A stretch of DNA of 64,000 bases from Otis tarda (lineage: Eukaryota > Chordata > Aves > Otidiformes > Otididae), in the NCBI GenBank assembly GCA_026413225.1, contig CM048591.1, positions 78,346,009 to 78,410,008 of the forward strand. The letters run 5' to 3'. How positions within the stretch are numbered: the first letter of the stretch is position 1; every line of letters starts with the position of its first letter. Both the position numbers and the translations under genes were made by a program. Below, piece after piece: positions 10,414 through 22,299 of this stretch. The notes beneath the pieces were generated by a model. That model saw only the letters and a program-made list of their open reading frames with translations. It had not been told where the DNA came from and searched no databases.

Positions 10414-12772
10414 AGCTGCAGGTGAGACGGGGACAGGAGCAGAGCATGGTGGGCTTCACTTCTCAGCCACCGAGCCAGAGATTGGGTACCTTCTGCAAGG
10501 AGACTGACACAAAGTTAAGGATTCAAGAGTCTGGCAGAGTCATGGCCTGACTATTCCTGTGGTGATCAAGGCTGTCTGCTTGCTTTGTTTATGGTTTTCA
10601 TGCTGCCTTTTAGAGCTTCTGGCGCAGGCAGGGAGAGGACCAGACCATGGCGCACTCTTGTCCTCAGCCACAGAGCGAGAAATTCGATACCTTCTCAAGA
10701 CTCTGACACAAAGATAAGTAATGAAAAATGAGAGTGGATCTGGCAGTAACCCAGATGATGGGCCCTGTCGCAGTCGGGGGCAGGCTGGTGGTTTCCCGAG
10801 CCACCATGGGATGGGCGTTTCCTGGCTGCCAGGTTAAGGATTCAGGAGTCTGGCAGAGCCCTGGGCAGAAGTTTTCCCTGGTCATTTGGGGTGTCAGCTC
10901 TCTTTGTTTGCTGATATTATCCTGCCCTTTACAGCTGCAGGTCCGGAGAGGAACAGGACCAGACCATGGTGCACTCCTGTCCTCAGCCACACAGCCAGAG
11001 ATTCGGTGCCTTCTAAAGACTCTGACACAAAGTTAAGGAATCAGCACCTGGGAGATCCCTGGGTAGGGGTTGTTGTGATCATGGAGAGTAACCGCTCCCT
11101 TTGCTTGGTGATATTATTCTACCTTTTACAGGCGCAGGCCCAGAGAGGGACAGGACCAGATCACGGCCCAGTCCCATGCTCATCCACACAGCCAGAGGTG
11201 ATCTAAATGACACTGACACAAAATTAAGGATTCCAGAGTTTTTAAGAGCACTGGCAGAGGTTGCCCGTGGCCACTGAGTGTGGCTCTCGCCTCTCTGTTT
11301 TTTGAAGCTTTAGCAGCTGCAGGCCCAGACGGGCACAGGACCAGACAGGGCATGAGCCTGCCTTCAGCCACACAGCCAGAGATGCTCTAATTTCCACAAG
11401 GACGCTGAGACAAAGTTAAGGATTCCGGAGTGGCAGAGTCCTGGGCAGGGGTTGCCCATCGTGATGGAGAGTGGCTGCCCCATTGGTTGTTACCCTGTCT
11501 TTTGCAGCCGTAAAAGAGCACCAGACCATGGCGCACTGCTGTCCTGAGCCACAAAGCCAGAGATTTGCTACCTTCTACAAGGAGACTGATTCAAAGAAGT
11601 TAAGGATTCAGGAGTCTGGCAGAGCTCTGGGCTGGGATTGACTGTGGTCTTCAGCGGTGGCGTCTCCCTTTGTTGCTATTATTCTGTCTTTTGTAGCCAC
11701 AGGCCCAGACAAGGAGTGGACCAGACCATGGTGCGCTCTTGTTGTCAGCCACACAGCCAGAGATTCAAAGGCTTCTCAAGACCCTGACACAAAGTTAAGT
11801 AATGAAAAATGAGAGTGGATCTGGCATCCGTGTCAATTATGTGGCACCATGAGCTTTGCCTGAGGCTGGCAGAGGCCTGGGCAGTGGCTGCCTGTGGCCC
11901 TTTGGGGTGGCAGCTCCCTTTGTTTGTCGATATTATCCTGCCTTTTGCAGCCGCATGCCTAGAGAGGAACAGGAACAAATCAAGGCCGGGTTTCATCATC
12001 ATGCACACAGCTAGAAATGTGCTAAACGATGCTGACTCAAAGTTAAGGATTCAATAATCTGGCAGAGATTTGGGCAGGGGTTGCCCTTCCTAATGGACAG
12101 TGGCAGCCCCAGTGTTTGTTCTGCTTTTCGCAGCCACTGGCCCAGGCAGTGGTGGGACCAGACCATGGTGCAGTTCTGTTTTCAGCTACTCAGCCAGAGA
12201 TTCGACACCTTCTACATGGAGACTTACTCAAAGCTAAGGATTCAAGAGCCTGGCAGAGCTCTGGGCTGGGACTGAGTGTGGTCTTCAGCGGTGGCGTCTC
12301 TCTTGGTTTGTTGCTATTATTCTGTCTCTTGTAGCCACAGGCCCAGACAAGGAGAGGACCAGGCGATGGTGCACTCTTGTTTTCAGCCACACAGCCAGAG
12401 ATTCAAAGGCTTCTCAAGACCCTGACAGAAAGTTAAGTAATGAAAAATGGGACTGGATCTGGCATCTGTCTCAATCATGGGGCCCTGTTGCAGTGGGCAG
12501 CATGCTGGTGGTTTCCCGTGCCACCATGGGATGGGTTTTTCGCGGCTGCCAGGGAGATGTGGCACCGAGAGCTTTGGCCTGAGGCTGGCAGAGGCCTGGG
12601 CAGTGGCTGCCTATGGTCATTTGCGGTGGCAGCTCCCTTTGTTGATATTCTCCTGCCTTTTGCGGCTACAGGCTTAGACAGCGAGAGTAGTGGACCATGG
12701 TGCACTCTTGTTCTCATCCACACAGCCAGAGATGGTCCAATTTTTACAAGGATGCTGACTCAAAGTTAAGGA
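10414..12772 (+). repeat. M block 3, ~12 monomers
   Basis: Three long-type spacers occur. The one at 10,716-10,833 is shortened and joins directly as TGCCAGGTTAAGG, and the one near 11,800 is also internally deleted. The block ends in a monomer running into the isolated G head without CR1a. Confidence 0.92.
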
Positions 12773-12880
12773 TTTGTCTGCATGCCCACGCTAAGCTCCA
12801 GCTTGCTGTGCCCTGGCCCTGGCAGCAAGGAGAAGGCCCGTGGGATGCGATGTGGGACAAGGCGGTGAGTAGCCGTGAGA
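12773..12880 (+). repeat. Isolated G head 5' of CR1b
   Basis: About 108 bp homologous to the first part of a G module (CACGCTAAGCTCCAGC through the GGCGGTGAGTAG donor-like site), then CR1b. With the G module after CR1b it makes a ~100-bp direct repeat flanking the CR1b fragment. Confidence 0.88.
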
Positions 12881-13334
12881 TGTGTGCAGTGTTGAGCTCC
12901 TCAGAACAAGAAAGACATGGAGGTGGTGGAGTGCGTTCAAAGGAGGCCAATGAAGCTAGTGAAGGGTCTTGAGAACAAGTCTTATCAGGAGCGACTGAGG
13001 GAACTGGGATTGTTTTCTTTGGAGAAGAGTTGGCTTAGGAGAGGCCTTAACGCTTCCTGTAAGGTGGATGTCGTTCTCTTTCCCCAAGTAATAAGGGAGA
13101 GGACAAGAGGACATGGCATCAAGTTGTCCCAGGGTAGGTTAGTTTGGAGATTATGGAACATTTCTTACAGAAATGGTTGTGAAGCATCGGAGCAGTCTGC
13201 CCACGGAGTTGGCTGAGTCACCATTCCTGGAGGAATTGAAAAGATGTGTGGATGGAGATGGTTTAGAGGTGGGCATGGCAGTGTTAGGTTTACGGCTGGA
13301 CCCAATTGACCCAACCTAAATGACTGTTCTTCTA
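12881..13334 (+). mobile_element. CR1b fragment 1
   Basis: CR1 ORF2 C-terminal relic: the frame reads QRRPMKLVKGLENKSYQERL and then ELGLFSLEKSW. An internal deletion follows, then ERTRGHGIKLSQGRL, after which it decays. It ends in a worn CR1 3' UTR (GGTTTAGAGGTGGGCATGG). It differs from CR1a in start point and internal deletion, so it derives from a separate insertion. Confidence 0.87.
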
Positions 13335-13861
13335 TTTGTCTGCATGGGCACGCTAAGCTCCAGCTTGCTGTGCCCTGGCCCTGACAACAAGGACAAGGCC
13401 CGTGGCAGGCGGTGTGGGACAGGGCGGTGAGTGGCCGTGAGGTGACCGCAGCCCCGGGGCAGGAGGCTGTTCCCACACAGACAGCAGTGACAGCGGGCTG
13501 TCCTTGTCAGCCATGTTCCCCGTGGGCCCGAGTCACGGCCTTGGTCCATGCCCCGTGTTTAACAAAGCTGAAGAATGACGGCCCTGTTTCTCCAGGCAGA
13601 CAAGGGCTGGGCCTTCCGTTAGCTGCGGCTCCCCCCAGCGATGTGGTGGCCCTGTTGCTAGGGATGGAATGTTGGGGGTGGCCGTGTCACAGGGGTCCCG
13701 GCACAGTCGCCCAGCACTGGTGCAGAACGGTCTGCGAGGGGAGACGGCGCAGACGGGAGGGGAGCAGGCCGGTGAGCGAGGGCTGAGGCACGAGCATGGA
13801 GGGCTGCTGGCCGGGGCAAGGAGGCAGAAGAGATGGTGGCTGCTCCTGCTTTGTCTTCCAG
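13335..13861 (+). repeat. G module, full length; reference copy
   Basis: GC-richer segment with splice-like sites: donors GGCGGTGAGTGG (GT at 13427), GCCGGTGAGCG (13772) and GCAGGTGAGAC (13870), and acceptors CTGTTTCTCCAG (end 13595) and CTTTGTCTTCCAG (end 13861). The stretch between the first acceptor and second donor is 176 nt and has one open frame, which includes the ATG at 13669. No TATA box or other promoter element that I can defend. Confidence 0.92.
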
Positions 13862-14133
13862 AGCTGCAGGTGAGACGGGGACAGGAGCAGAGCATGGTGG
13901 GCTCCACTCTTCAGCCACATAGCCAGAGATTGGGTACCTTCTGCAAGGAGACTGACACAAAGTTAAGGATTCAAGAGTCTGGCAGAGTCGGCCTGACTAT
14001 TCCTGTGGTGATCAAGGCTGTCTGCTTGCTTTGTTTATGGTTTTCATGCTGCCTTTTAGAGCTTCTGGCGCAGGCAGGGAGAGGAGCAGACCATGGCGCA
14101 CTCTTGGCCTCAGCCACAGAGCGAGAGATTTGA
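13669..14133 (+). other. Conserved ATG-started open frame across G and the first monomer (representative copy)
   Basis: An open frame starting MLGVAVSQGSRHSRP crosses the end of G (ending in RWWLLLLCLPEL) into the first monomer. In most G copies it stops after 109 codons. Here it reads on to 154 because an ATG triplet is missing near 13,988. It is open at 2405, 7054, 10221, 13669, 19467, 22634, ~26080, 31884, 35049, 40380, 43808, ~48857, 52868, ~57916 and 61934, and broken only in the truncated G at ~38.4 kb. Differences between copies change residues freely (HEH versus CEE, ARRQK versus KRKNK), so I see no sign of protein-level constraint. I recognise no family, and there is no support for expression. 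A chance frame preserved by recent amplification is the default reading. Confidence 0.2.
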
Positions 14134-17100
14134 TACCTTCTCAAGACTCTGACACAAAGATAAGTAATGAGAAATGAGAGTGGATCTGGCACTAACCCGG
14201 ATGATGGGCCCTGTCACAGTGGGGAGCAGGCTGGTGCTTTCCCTTGCCACCATGGGATGGGCGTTTCCTGGCTGCCAGGGAGATGTGGCACTGAGAGCTT
14301 TGGCCTGAGGCTGGCAGAGGCCTGGACAGTGGCTGCCTGTGGCTATTTGGGGTGTCAGCTCTCTTTGTTTGTTGATATTATCCTGCCCTTTACAGCCTCA
14401 GGCCCAGAGAGGGACAATACCAGATCATGGCCCAGTCGAATCCTCCTCCACACAGCCAGGGATGTTCTCTAGGATGCTGACACAAAGTTAAGGGTTCCAG
14501 AGTCTGGTAGAGCCCTGGGCAGGGGTTGCCCATCCTGAGAGAGGTTCCCTGCCCCAGTGTTTGTCATCCTGCTTTTTGCAGCCACTGGCCCAGAGAGTGG
14601 TGGGACCAGACCATGGTGCACTTCTGTCCTCAGCCAGAGATTCGATACCTTCTACATGGAGACTTACTCAAAGCTAAGGATTCAAGAGCCTGGCAGAGCT
14701 CTGGGCTGGGATTGACTGTGGTGTTTAGTGGTGGCTTCTCTCTTGGTTTGTTGATACTATCCTGCCTTTTACAGCTGCCGGCCCAGACAGGGTCAGGACC
14801 TGACCATGGTGCACTCCTGTCCCCAGCCACACAGCCCGAGATGCTCTAATTTCTACAAGTTCGGTGACGCAAAGTTAAGGATTGCAGAGTCTGGCAGAGC
14901 GTGGGGCAGGGGTTGCCCATTGTGATGGAGAGTGGCTGCCCCATTGGTTGCTGTCCTGTCTTTTCCTGCTGTAGACTCAGAGACGGACAGCACCAGAGCA
15001 CAGTGCACTCGCGTCCTCAGCCGCATAGTGAGAGATTTGCTACCGACAAGAATGAGACTGACACAGAGTTAAGGATTCAGGAGTCTGGCAGAGCCCTGGG
15101 TAGAAGATTTCCCTGGTCATTCGGGGTGTCAGCTCCCTTTGTTTGTTGATATTATCCTGCCCTTTACAGCCTCAGGCCCAGAGAGGGACAATGCCAGATC
15201 ATGGCCCTGTCGAATCCTCCTCCACACAGCCAGGGACGTTCTCTAGAATGCTGACACAAAGTTAAGGGTTCCAGAGTCTGGCAGAGCACTGGGCAGCGGT
15301 TGCCCATCCTGAGAGAGGGTGCCTGCCCCAGTGTTTGTCATCCTGCTTTTCGCAGCCACTGGCCCAGAGAGTGGTGGGACCAGACCATGGTGCACTTCTG
15401 TCCTCAGCCGTGCAGACAGCGATTCGATACCTTCTACCTGGAGATTTACTCAAAGCTAAGGATTCAAGAGCCTGGCAGAGCTCTGGGATGGGACTGACTG
15501 TAGTCTTCAGTGGTGGTTTCTCTCTTGGTTTGTTGATATTATCCTGCCTTTTACAGCTGCAGGTCTGGAGAGGGAGAGGACCAGACCATGGTGCACTCCT
15601 GTCCTCAGCCACACAGCCAGAGATTCGGTGCCTTCTTAAGGCTCTGACACAAAGTTAAGGAATCAGCACCTGGGAGATCCCTGGGTAGGGGTTGTTGTGA
15701 TCATGGAGAGTAACTGCTCCCTTTGTTTGGTGATATTATTCTACCTTTTACAGGCACAGGCCCAGAGAGGGACAGGACCAGATCACGGCCCAGTCCCATG
15801 CTCATCCACACAGCCAGAGGTGATCTAAATGACACTGACACAAAATTAAGGATTCCAGAGTTTTTAAGAGCACTGGCAGAGGTTGCCCGTGGCCACTGAG
15901 TGTGGCTCTCGCCTCTCCCTTTGTTTTTTGAACCTTTAGCAGCTGCAGGCCCAGACGGGCACAGGACCAGACAGGGCACGAGCCTGCCTTCAGCCACACA
16001 GCCAGAGATGCTCTAATTTCCACAAGGACGCTGAGACAAAGTTAAGGATTCCGGAGTGGCAGAGTCCTGGGCAGGGGTTGCCCATCGTGATGGAGAGTGG
16101 CTGCCCCATTGGTTGTTACCCTGTCTTTTGCAGCCGTAAAAGAGCACCAGACCATGGCGCACTGCTGTCCTGAGCCACAAAGCCAGAGATTTGCTACCTT
16201 CTACAAGGAGACTGATTCAAAGAAGTTAAGGATTCAGGAGTCTGGCCGAGCTCTGGGCTGGGATTGACTGTGGTCTTCAGCGGTGGCGTCTCCCTTGGTT
16301 GATACTATTCTGTCTTTTGTAGCCACAGGCCCAGACAAGGAGAGGACCAGATGATGGTGCACTCTTGTTGTCAGCCACAAAGCCAGAGATTCTATACCTT
16401 CTCAAGACTCTGACACAAAGTTAAGTAATGAAAAATGAGAGTGGATCTGGCATCCGTCTCAGTCATGGGGCCCTGTCGCAGTGGGCAGCAGGCTGGTGGT
16501 TTCCCGTGCCACCATGGGCTGGGCGTTTTCTGCCTGCAGGGGGAGATGTGGCACCGAGAGCTTTGGCCTGAGGCCTGGCAGAGTCCTGGGCAGTGCCTAT
16601 TTGGGGTGGCAGCTCCCTTTGTTTGCTGATTATATACTGCATTTTACAGGCACAGGCCCAGAGATGGGACAATGCCAGATCACAGCCCCGTCGAATTGTC
16701 CTCCACAGAGCCAGAGATGCTCTAATTCTTAAGGGATGCTGGCGCAAAGTTAAGGATTCAGGAGTCTGGCAGAGCACTGGTCAGGGGTTGCCCATGCTTA
16801 GAGAGGGTCCCTGCCCCAGTGTTTGTCATCCTGCTTTTCGCAGCCACTGGCCCAGAGAGTGGTGGGACCAGACCATGGTGCACTTCTGTCCTCAGCCAGA
16901 GATTCGACACCTTCTACATGGAGACTTACTCAAAGCTAAGGATTCAAGAGCCTGGCAGAGCTCTGGGCTGGGATTGACTGTGGTGTTTAGTGGTGGCTTC
17001 TCTCTTGGTTTGTTGATACTATCCTGCTTTTTACAGCTGCAGGCCCAGACAGGGTCAGGACCAGACCGTGGTGCACTCCCGTCCCCAGCCACACAGCCCG

Positions 17101-18630
17101 AGATGGTCTAATTTCTACAAGTTCGGTGACGCAAAGTTAAGGATTGCAGAGTCTGGCAGAGCGTGGGGCAGGGGTTGCCCATTGTGATGGAGAGTGGCTG
17201 CCCCACTGGTTGCTGTCCTGTCTTTTCCTGCTGTAGACTCAGAGAGGGACAGCACCAGAGCACGGCTCACTCGCGTCCTCAGACGCACTGTGAGAGATTT
17301 GCTACTGACAGCAATGAGACTGACACAAAGTTAAGGATTCAGGAGTCTGGCAGAGCCTTTGGCTTGGTTGCCGTGGCCATTTGGGGTGGCAGCTCCCTTT
17401 GTTTGTTGATATTGTTCTGTCTTTTACAGCCGCAGGCCCAGAGAGGGACAGGACCAGACAGGGCGCTCACCCATTCCCAGCCACGCAGCCAGAGATGTTT
17501 TAATTTCTGCAAAGACGCCGACACAAAGCCAAGGATTCAGGAGTCTGGTAAAGTGACAGGACAGGAGTTTCTACTGGTGGTTAAGAATTGCTGCTGTGTT
17601 GTTCGTTACCCTGCCGATTACAGCCGCAGGCCCAGACAGGAAGAGGACTGCACCATGGCACACTCCCGCCCTCAGCCACACAGCCAGAGATTCGGTGCCT
17701 TCTAAAGCCTCTGACACAAAGTTAAGGAATCAGGCACCTGGGAGAGCCCTGGGCAGAGGTTGTTGTGATCATCAAGAGTGGCTGCTCCCTTTGTTTGTTG
17801 ATATTGTTCTGCCTCTTACAGGCACAGGCTCAGGCACAGAAAGGAGCAGACCGTGATCCCCTCCCATCATCATCCACAAAGCCAGAGATGTTCTAAAGAA
17901 TGTTGACTGCTGATGCAAAGTTAAGGATTCAGGAGTCTGGCAGAGCCCTGGGCAGAAGATTTCCCTGGCCATTTGGGGTGTCAGCTCCCTTTGTTTGTTG
18001 ATATTATCCTGCCTTTTACAGCCGCAAGCCCAGAGAGGGACAATGCCGGATCATGGCCCAGTCGAATCCTCCTCCACACAGCCAGGGATGTTCTCAAGGA
18101 TGCTGACACAAAGTTAAGGGTTCCAGAGTCTGGCAGAGCACTGGGCAGGGGTTGCCCATCCTGAGAGAGGGTGCCTGCCCCAGTGTTTGTTCTCCTGCTT
18201 TTCGCAGCCACTGGCCCAGAGAGTGGTGGGACCAGACCATGGTGCACTTCTGTCCTCAGCGGTGCAGCCAGAGATTCGACACCTTGTACACGGAGACTGA
18301 GACAAAGCTAAGGATTCAAGAGCCTGGCAGAGCTCTGGGCTGGGATTGACTGTTGTCCACAGTGGTGACTTCTCCCTTGGTTTGTTGATATCATCCTGCC
18401 TTTTATAGCCGCAGGCCCAGAGGGCGACAGGACCAGACAGGGAGCACAGCCGTCCCCAGCCACACAGCCAGAGATGCTCTAATTTCTACAAGGACACTGA
18501 CACAAAGTTAAGGATTGCAGAGTTTAGCAGAGCCCTGGTCAGAGGTTGCCCATCCTGAGAGAGGGTGCCTGCCCCAGTGTTTGTTCTCCTGCTTGTTGCA
18601 GCCACTGGCCCAGAGAGTGATGGGACCAGA
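13862..18630 (+). repeat. M block 4, 23 monomers; reference block
   Basis: Measured unit lengths are 197, 328, 186, 201, 194, 193, 195, 197, 192, 196, 184, 195, 328, 188, 199, 194, 199, 193, 199, 192, 195 and 200 bp. The mean is close to 195 except the two long units. Length variants include an 8-bp difference (CTCAGCCAGAG versus CTCAGCC-GTGCAGCC-AGAG), which would shift any reading frame. The 3' end is interrupted by CR1a. Confidence 0.94.
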
Positions 18631-19342
18631 AAATCGCATACTCCATCCCAGGAAATTTTTCCCAGCTTCCGTGTCCTATCTGCCAGTTTCCTGTATATCC
18701 ATGGCACGTTAGGCTTCAAGACAGTCAAAGTGGCACCAGGTGGGTACGTTAAACACCTGCATTGCTCCCCAGTGTTTAGGCACAACGTTTGTATCAGGAA
18801 CACTGTGGCCAGCAGCACTGGGGAAGTGATGGTGCCCCTGTACTGGGCACTGGTGGGGCCGCATCTCGAATGCTGCATGCAGTTCTGGGCCCCTCAGTAC
18901 AAGAAGAACGTTGAGTTGCTGGAGCACATCAAGAGAAGGCCAATGAAGCTGGTGAGGGGTCTGAGCACCAGTCGTATGAGGAGTGCCTGGGGGAACCGGG
19001 ATTGTTCAGTCTGGAGAAGAGGAGGCTGAGGGGAGACGTCATCGCTTCTATAAGGTGGATTTCTATAAGACCTCTTTTCCCAAGTAACAAGCGAGAGGAC
19101 AAGAGGAAATGGCCTCAGATTGTGCCAGGGGAGGTTTAGTTTGGATAAAAAGAAAAATTTCTTCACAGATAGGATTGTCAAGCATGGGAGCAGGCTGGCC
19201 AGGGAGTTGGCTGAGTCACCATTCCTGGAGGAATTGAAAAGACGTGTAGATGGAGATGGTTTAGTGGTGGGCTTGGCAGTGTTAGGTTTACGGTTGTATC
19301 CAGTTATTACAACCTAAATGATTGTATGGTTCTGTTCTTCTG
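18631..19342 (+). mobile_element. CR1a fragment 3 (subtype 1)
   Basis: Counterpart of fragment 1 at an offset of 12,426 bp, but without the 13-bp duplication. It ends in the subtype-1 signature CAGTTATTACAACC. Confidence 0.88.
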
Positions 19343-19659
19343 TTTGTCTGCACGGCCACGCTAAGCTCCAGCTTGCTGTGCCCTGGCCCTGACAACAAGG
19401 ACAAGGCCCGTGGGAGGAGGTGCGGGACAGGGCGGTGAGTGGCTGTGAGGTGAGCACAGGGATGGCATGTTGGGGGTGGTCGTGTCACAGGGGTCCCGGC
19501 ACAGCCGCCCAGCACTGGTGCAGAACGGTCTGCGAGGGGAGACGGCGCAGACGCGAGGGGAGCAGGCCGGTGAGCGAGGGCTGAGGCGCGAGCATGGAGG
19601 GCTGCTGGCCGGGGCAAGGAGGCAGAAGAGATGGTGGCTGCTCCTGCTTTGTCTTCCAG
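19343..19659 (+). repeat. G module, internally deleted (317 bp)
   Basis: Same deletion endpoints as the copy at 6930, so the deletion is older than the HOR-A amplification. The final acceptor region reads CCAGAGCCGCAGGTGAGAC. Confidence 0.9.
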
Positions 19660-21587
19660 AGCCGCAGGTGAGACTGGGACAGGAGCAGAGCATGGTGGGC
19701 TCCACTCCTCAGCCACAGAGCCAGAGATTGGGTACCTTCTGCAAGGAGACTGACACAAAGTTAAGGATTCAAGAGTCTGGCAGAGTCATGGCCTGACTAT
19801 TCCTGTGGTGATCAAGGCTGTCTGCTTGCTTTGTTTATGGTTTTCATGCTGCCTTTTAGAGCTTCTGGCGCAGGCAGGGAGAGGACCAGACCATGGCGCA
19901 CTCTTGTCCTCAGCCACAGAGCGAGAGATTTGATACCTTCTCAAGACTCTGACACAAAGATAAGTAATGAACAATGAGAGTGGATCTGGCAGTAACCCAG
20001 ATGATGGGCCCTGTCACAGTGGGGAGCAGGCTGGTGCTTTCCCGAGCCACCATGGGATGGGCGTTTCCTGGCTGCCAGGGAGATGTGGCACTGAGAGCTT
20101 TGGCCTGAGGCCTGGCAGAGGCCTGGGCAGTGGCTGCCTGTGGCTATTTGGGGTGTCAACTCCCTTTGTTTGTTGATGTTATCCTGCCTTTTACAGGCAC
20201 AGGGCCAGAGATGGGACAATGCCGGATCATGGCCCAGTCGAATCCTCCTCCACAGAGCCAGAGATGCTCTAAATTCTAACGGATGCTGGCGCAAAGTTAA
20301 GGATTCAGGAGTCTGACAGAGCTCTGGGCAGGGGTTGCCCATCCTGAGAGAGGGTGCCTGCCCCAGTGTTTGTCATCCTGCTTTTCACAGCCACTGGCCC
20401 AGAGAGTGGTGGGACCAGACCATGGTGTACTTCTGTCCTCAGCCAGAGATTTGATACCTTCTACATGGAGACTTACTCAAAGCTAAGGATTCAAGAGCCT
20501 GGCAGAGCTCTGGGCTGGGATTGACTGTGGTGTTTAGTGGTGGCTTCTCTCTTGGTTTGTTGATACTATCCTGCCTTTTACAGCTGCCGGCCCAGACAGG
20601 GTCAGGACCTGACCATGGCACACTCCTGTCCCCAGCCACACAGCCCGAGATGCTCTAATTTCTACAAGTTCGGTGACGCAAAGTTAAGGATTGCAGAGTC
20701 TGGCAGAGCGTGGGGCAGGGGTTGCCCATTGTGATGGAGAGTGGCTGCCCCCCTGGTTGCTATCTTGTCTTTTCCTGCTGTAGACTCAGAGAGGGACAGC
20801 ACCAGAGCACGACTCACTCGCGTCCTAAGCCGCACTGTGAGAGATTTGCTACTGACAGCAAGGAGACTGACACAAAGTTAAGGATTCAGGAGTCTGGCAG
20901 AGCCCTGGGCAGAAGATTTCCCTGGCCATTTGGGGTGTCAGCTCTCTTTGTTTGTTGATATTATCCTGCCCTTTACAGCCGCAGGCCCAGAGAGGGACAA
21001 TGCCGGATCATGGCCCTGTCGAATCCTCCTCCACACAGCCAGGGATGTTCTCAAGGATGCTGACACAAAGTTAAGGGTTCCAGAGTCAGGCAGAGCACTG
21101 GGCAGGGGATGCCGATCCTGAGAGAGGGTGCCTGCCCCAGTGTTTGTTCTCCCGCTTTTCGCAGCCACTGGCCCAGAGAGTGGTGGGACCTGACCATGGT
21201 GCACTTCTGTCCTCAGCCGTGCAGCCAGAGATTCGACAGCTTGTACAGGGAGACTGACACAAAGCTAAGGATTCAAGAGCCTGGCAGAGCTCTAGGCTGG
21301 GATTGACTGTTGTCCACAGTGGTGACTTCTCCCTTGGTTTGTTGATATCATCCTGCCTTTTATAGCCGCAGGCCCAGAGGGCGACAGGACCAGACAGGGA
21401 GCACTCCCGTCCCCAGCCACACAGCCAGAGATGCTCTAATTTCTACAAGGACACTGACACAAAGTTAAGGATTGCAGAGTTTAGCAGAGCCCTAGTCAGA
21501 TGTTGCCCATCCTGAGAGAGGGTGCCTGCCCCAGTGTTTGTTCTCCTGCTTGTTGCAGCCACTGGCCCAGAAAGTGATGGGACCAGA
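19660..21587 (+). repeat. M block 5, 9 monomers plus a partial one
   Basis: Same order as block 2. It includes the variant TGATGTTATCCTGCC in the acceptor region near 20,175 and GGGGATGCCGATCC near 21,110. Confidence 0.93.
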
Positions 21588-22299
21588 AAATCGCATACTC
21601 CATCCCAGGAAATTTTTCCCAGCTTCCGTGTCCTATCTGCCAGTTTCCTGTATATCCATGGCACGTTAGGCTTCAAGACAGTCAAAGTGGCACCAGGTGG
21701 GTACGTTAAACACCTGCATTGCTCCCCAGTGTTTAGGCACAACGTTTGTATCAGGAACACTGTGGCCAGCAGCACTGGGGAAGTGATGGTGCCTCTGTAC
21801 TGGGCACTGGTGGGGCCGCATCTCAAATGCTGCATGCAGTTCTGGGCCCCTCAGTACAAGAAGAACGTTGAGTTGCTGGAGCACAGCAAGAGAAGGCCAA
21901 TGAAGCTGGTGAGGGGTCTGAGCACCAGTCGTATGAGGAGTGCCTGGGGGAACCGGGATTGTTCAGTCTGGAGAAGAGGAGGCTGAGGGGAGACGTCATC
22001 GCTTCTATAAGGTGGATTTCTATAAGACCTCTTTTCCCAAGTAACAAGCGAGAGGACAAGAGGAAATGGCCTCAGATTGTGCCAGGGGAGGTTTAGTTTG
22101 GATAAAAAGAAAAATTTCTTCACAGATAGGATTGTCAAGCATGGGAGCAGGCTGGCCAGGGAGTTGGCTGAGTCACCATTCCTGGAGTTATTGAAAAGAT
22201 GTGTGGATGGAGATGGTTTAGTGGTGGGCTTGGCAGTGTTAGGTTTACGGTTGTATCCAGTTGTTCCAACCTAAATGACTGTATGGTTCTGTTCTTCTA
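21588..22299 (+). mobile_element. CR1a fragment 4 (subtype 2)
   Basis: Counterpart of fragment 2 at +12,413 bp. It has CATCTCAAATGCTGC and GAGCACAGCAAGAG variants that it shares only with the copy at 34,003. Confidence 0.88.

Larger units (their letters stand above)
2163..13334 (+). repeat. HOR-A copy 1 (short by six monomers)
   Basis: First 12.4-kb-type unit, beginning at the array edge inside a G module. Offsets to copy 2 are about 11.25-11.26 kb before position ~5490 and about 12.41-12.43 kb after ~5690, so copy 1 lacks about 1,172 bp, which equals six 195-bp monomers. Confidence 0.92.

Noticed and set aside
12881-13334. CR1b 99-codon frames as conserved host genes
   Set aside because: They are the C-terminal part of CR1 ORF2 with an internal deletion and a decayed end, repeated only because the HOR was amplified.
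13520-13700. CTCF-like site in G (CAGCGATGTGGTGGCC)
   Set aside because: It resembles but does not match the core motif on either strand; a motif scan would be needed.
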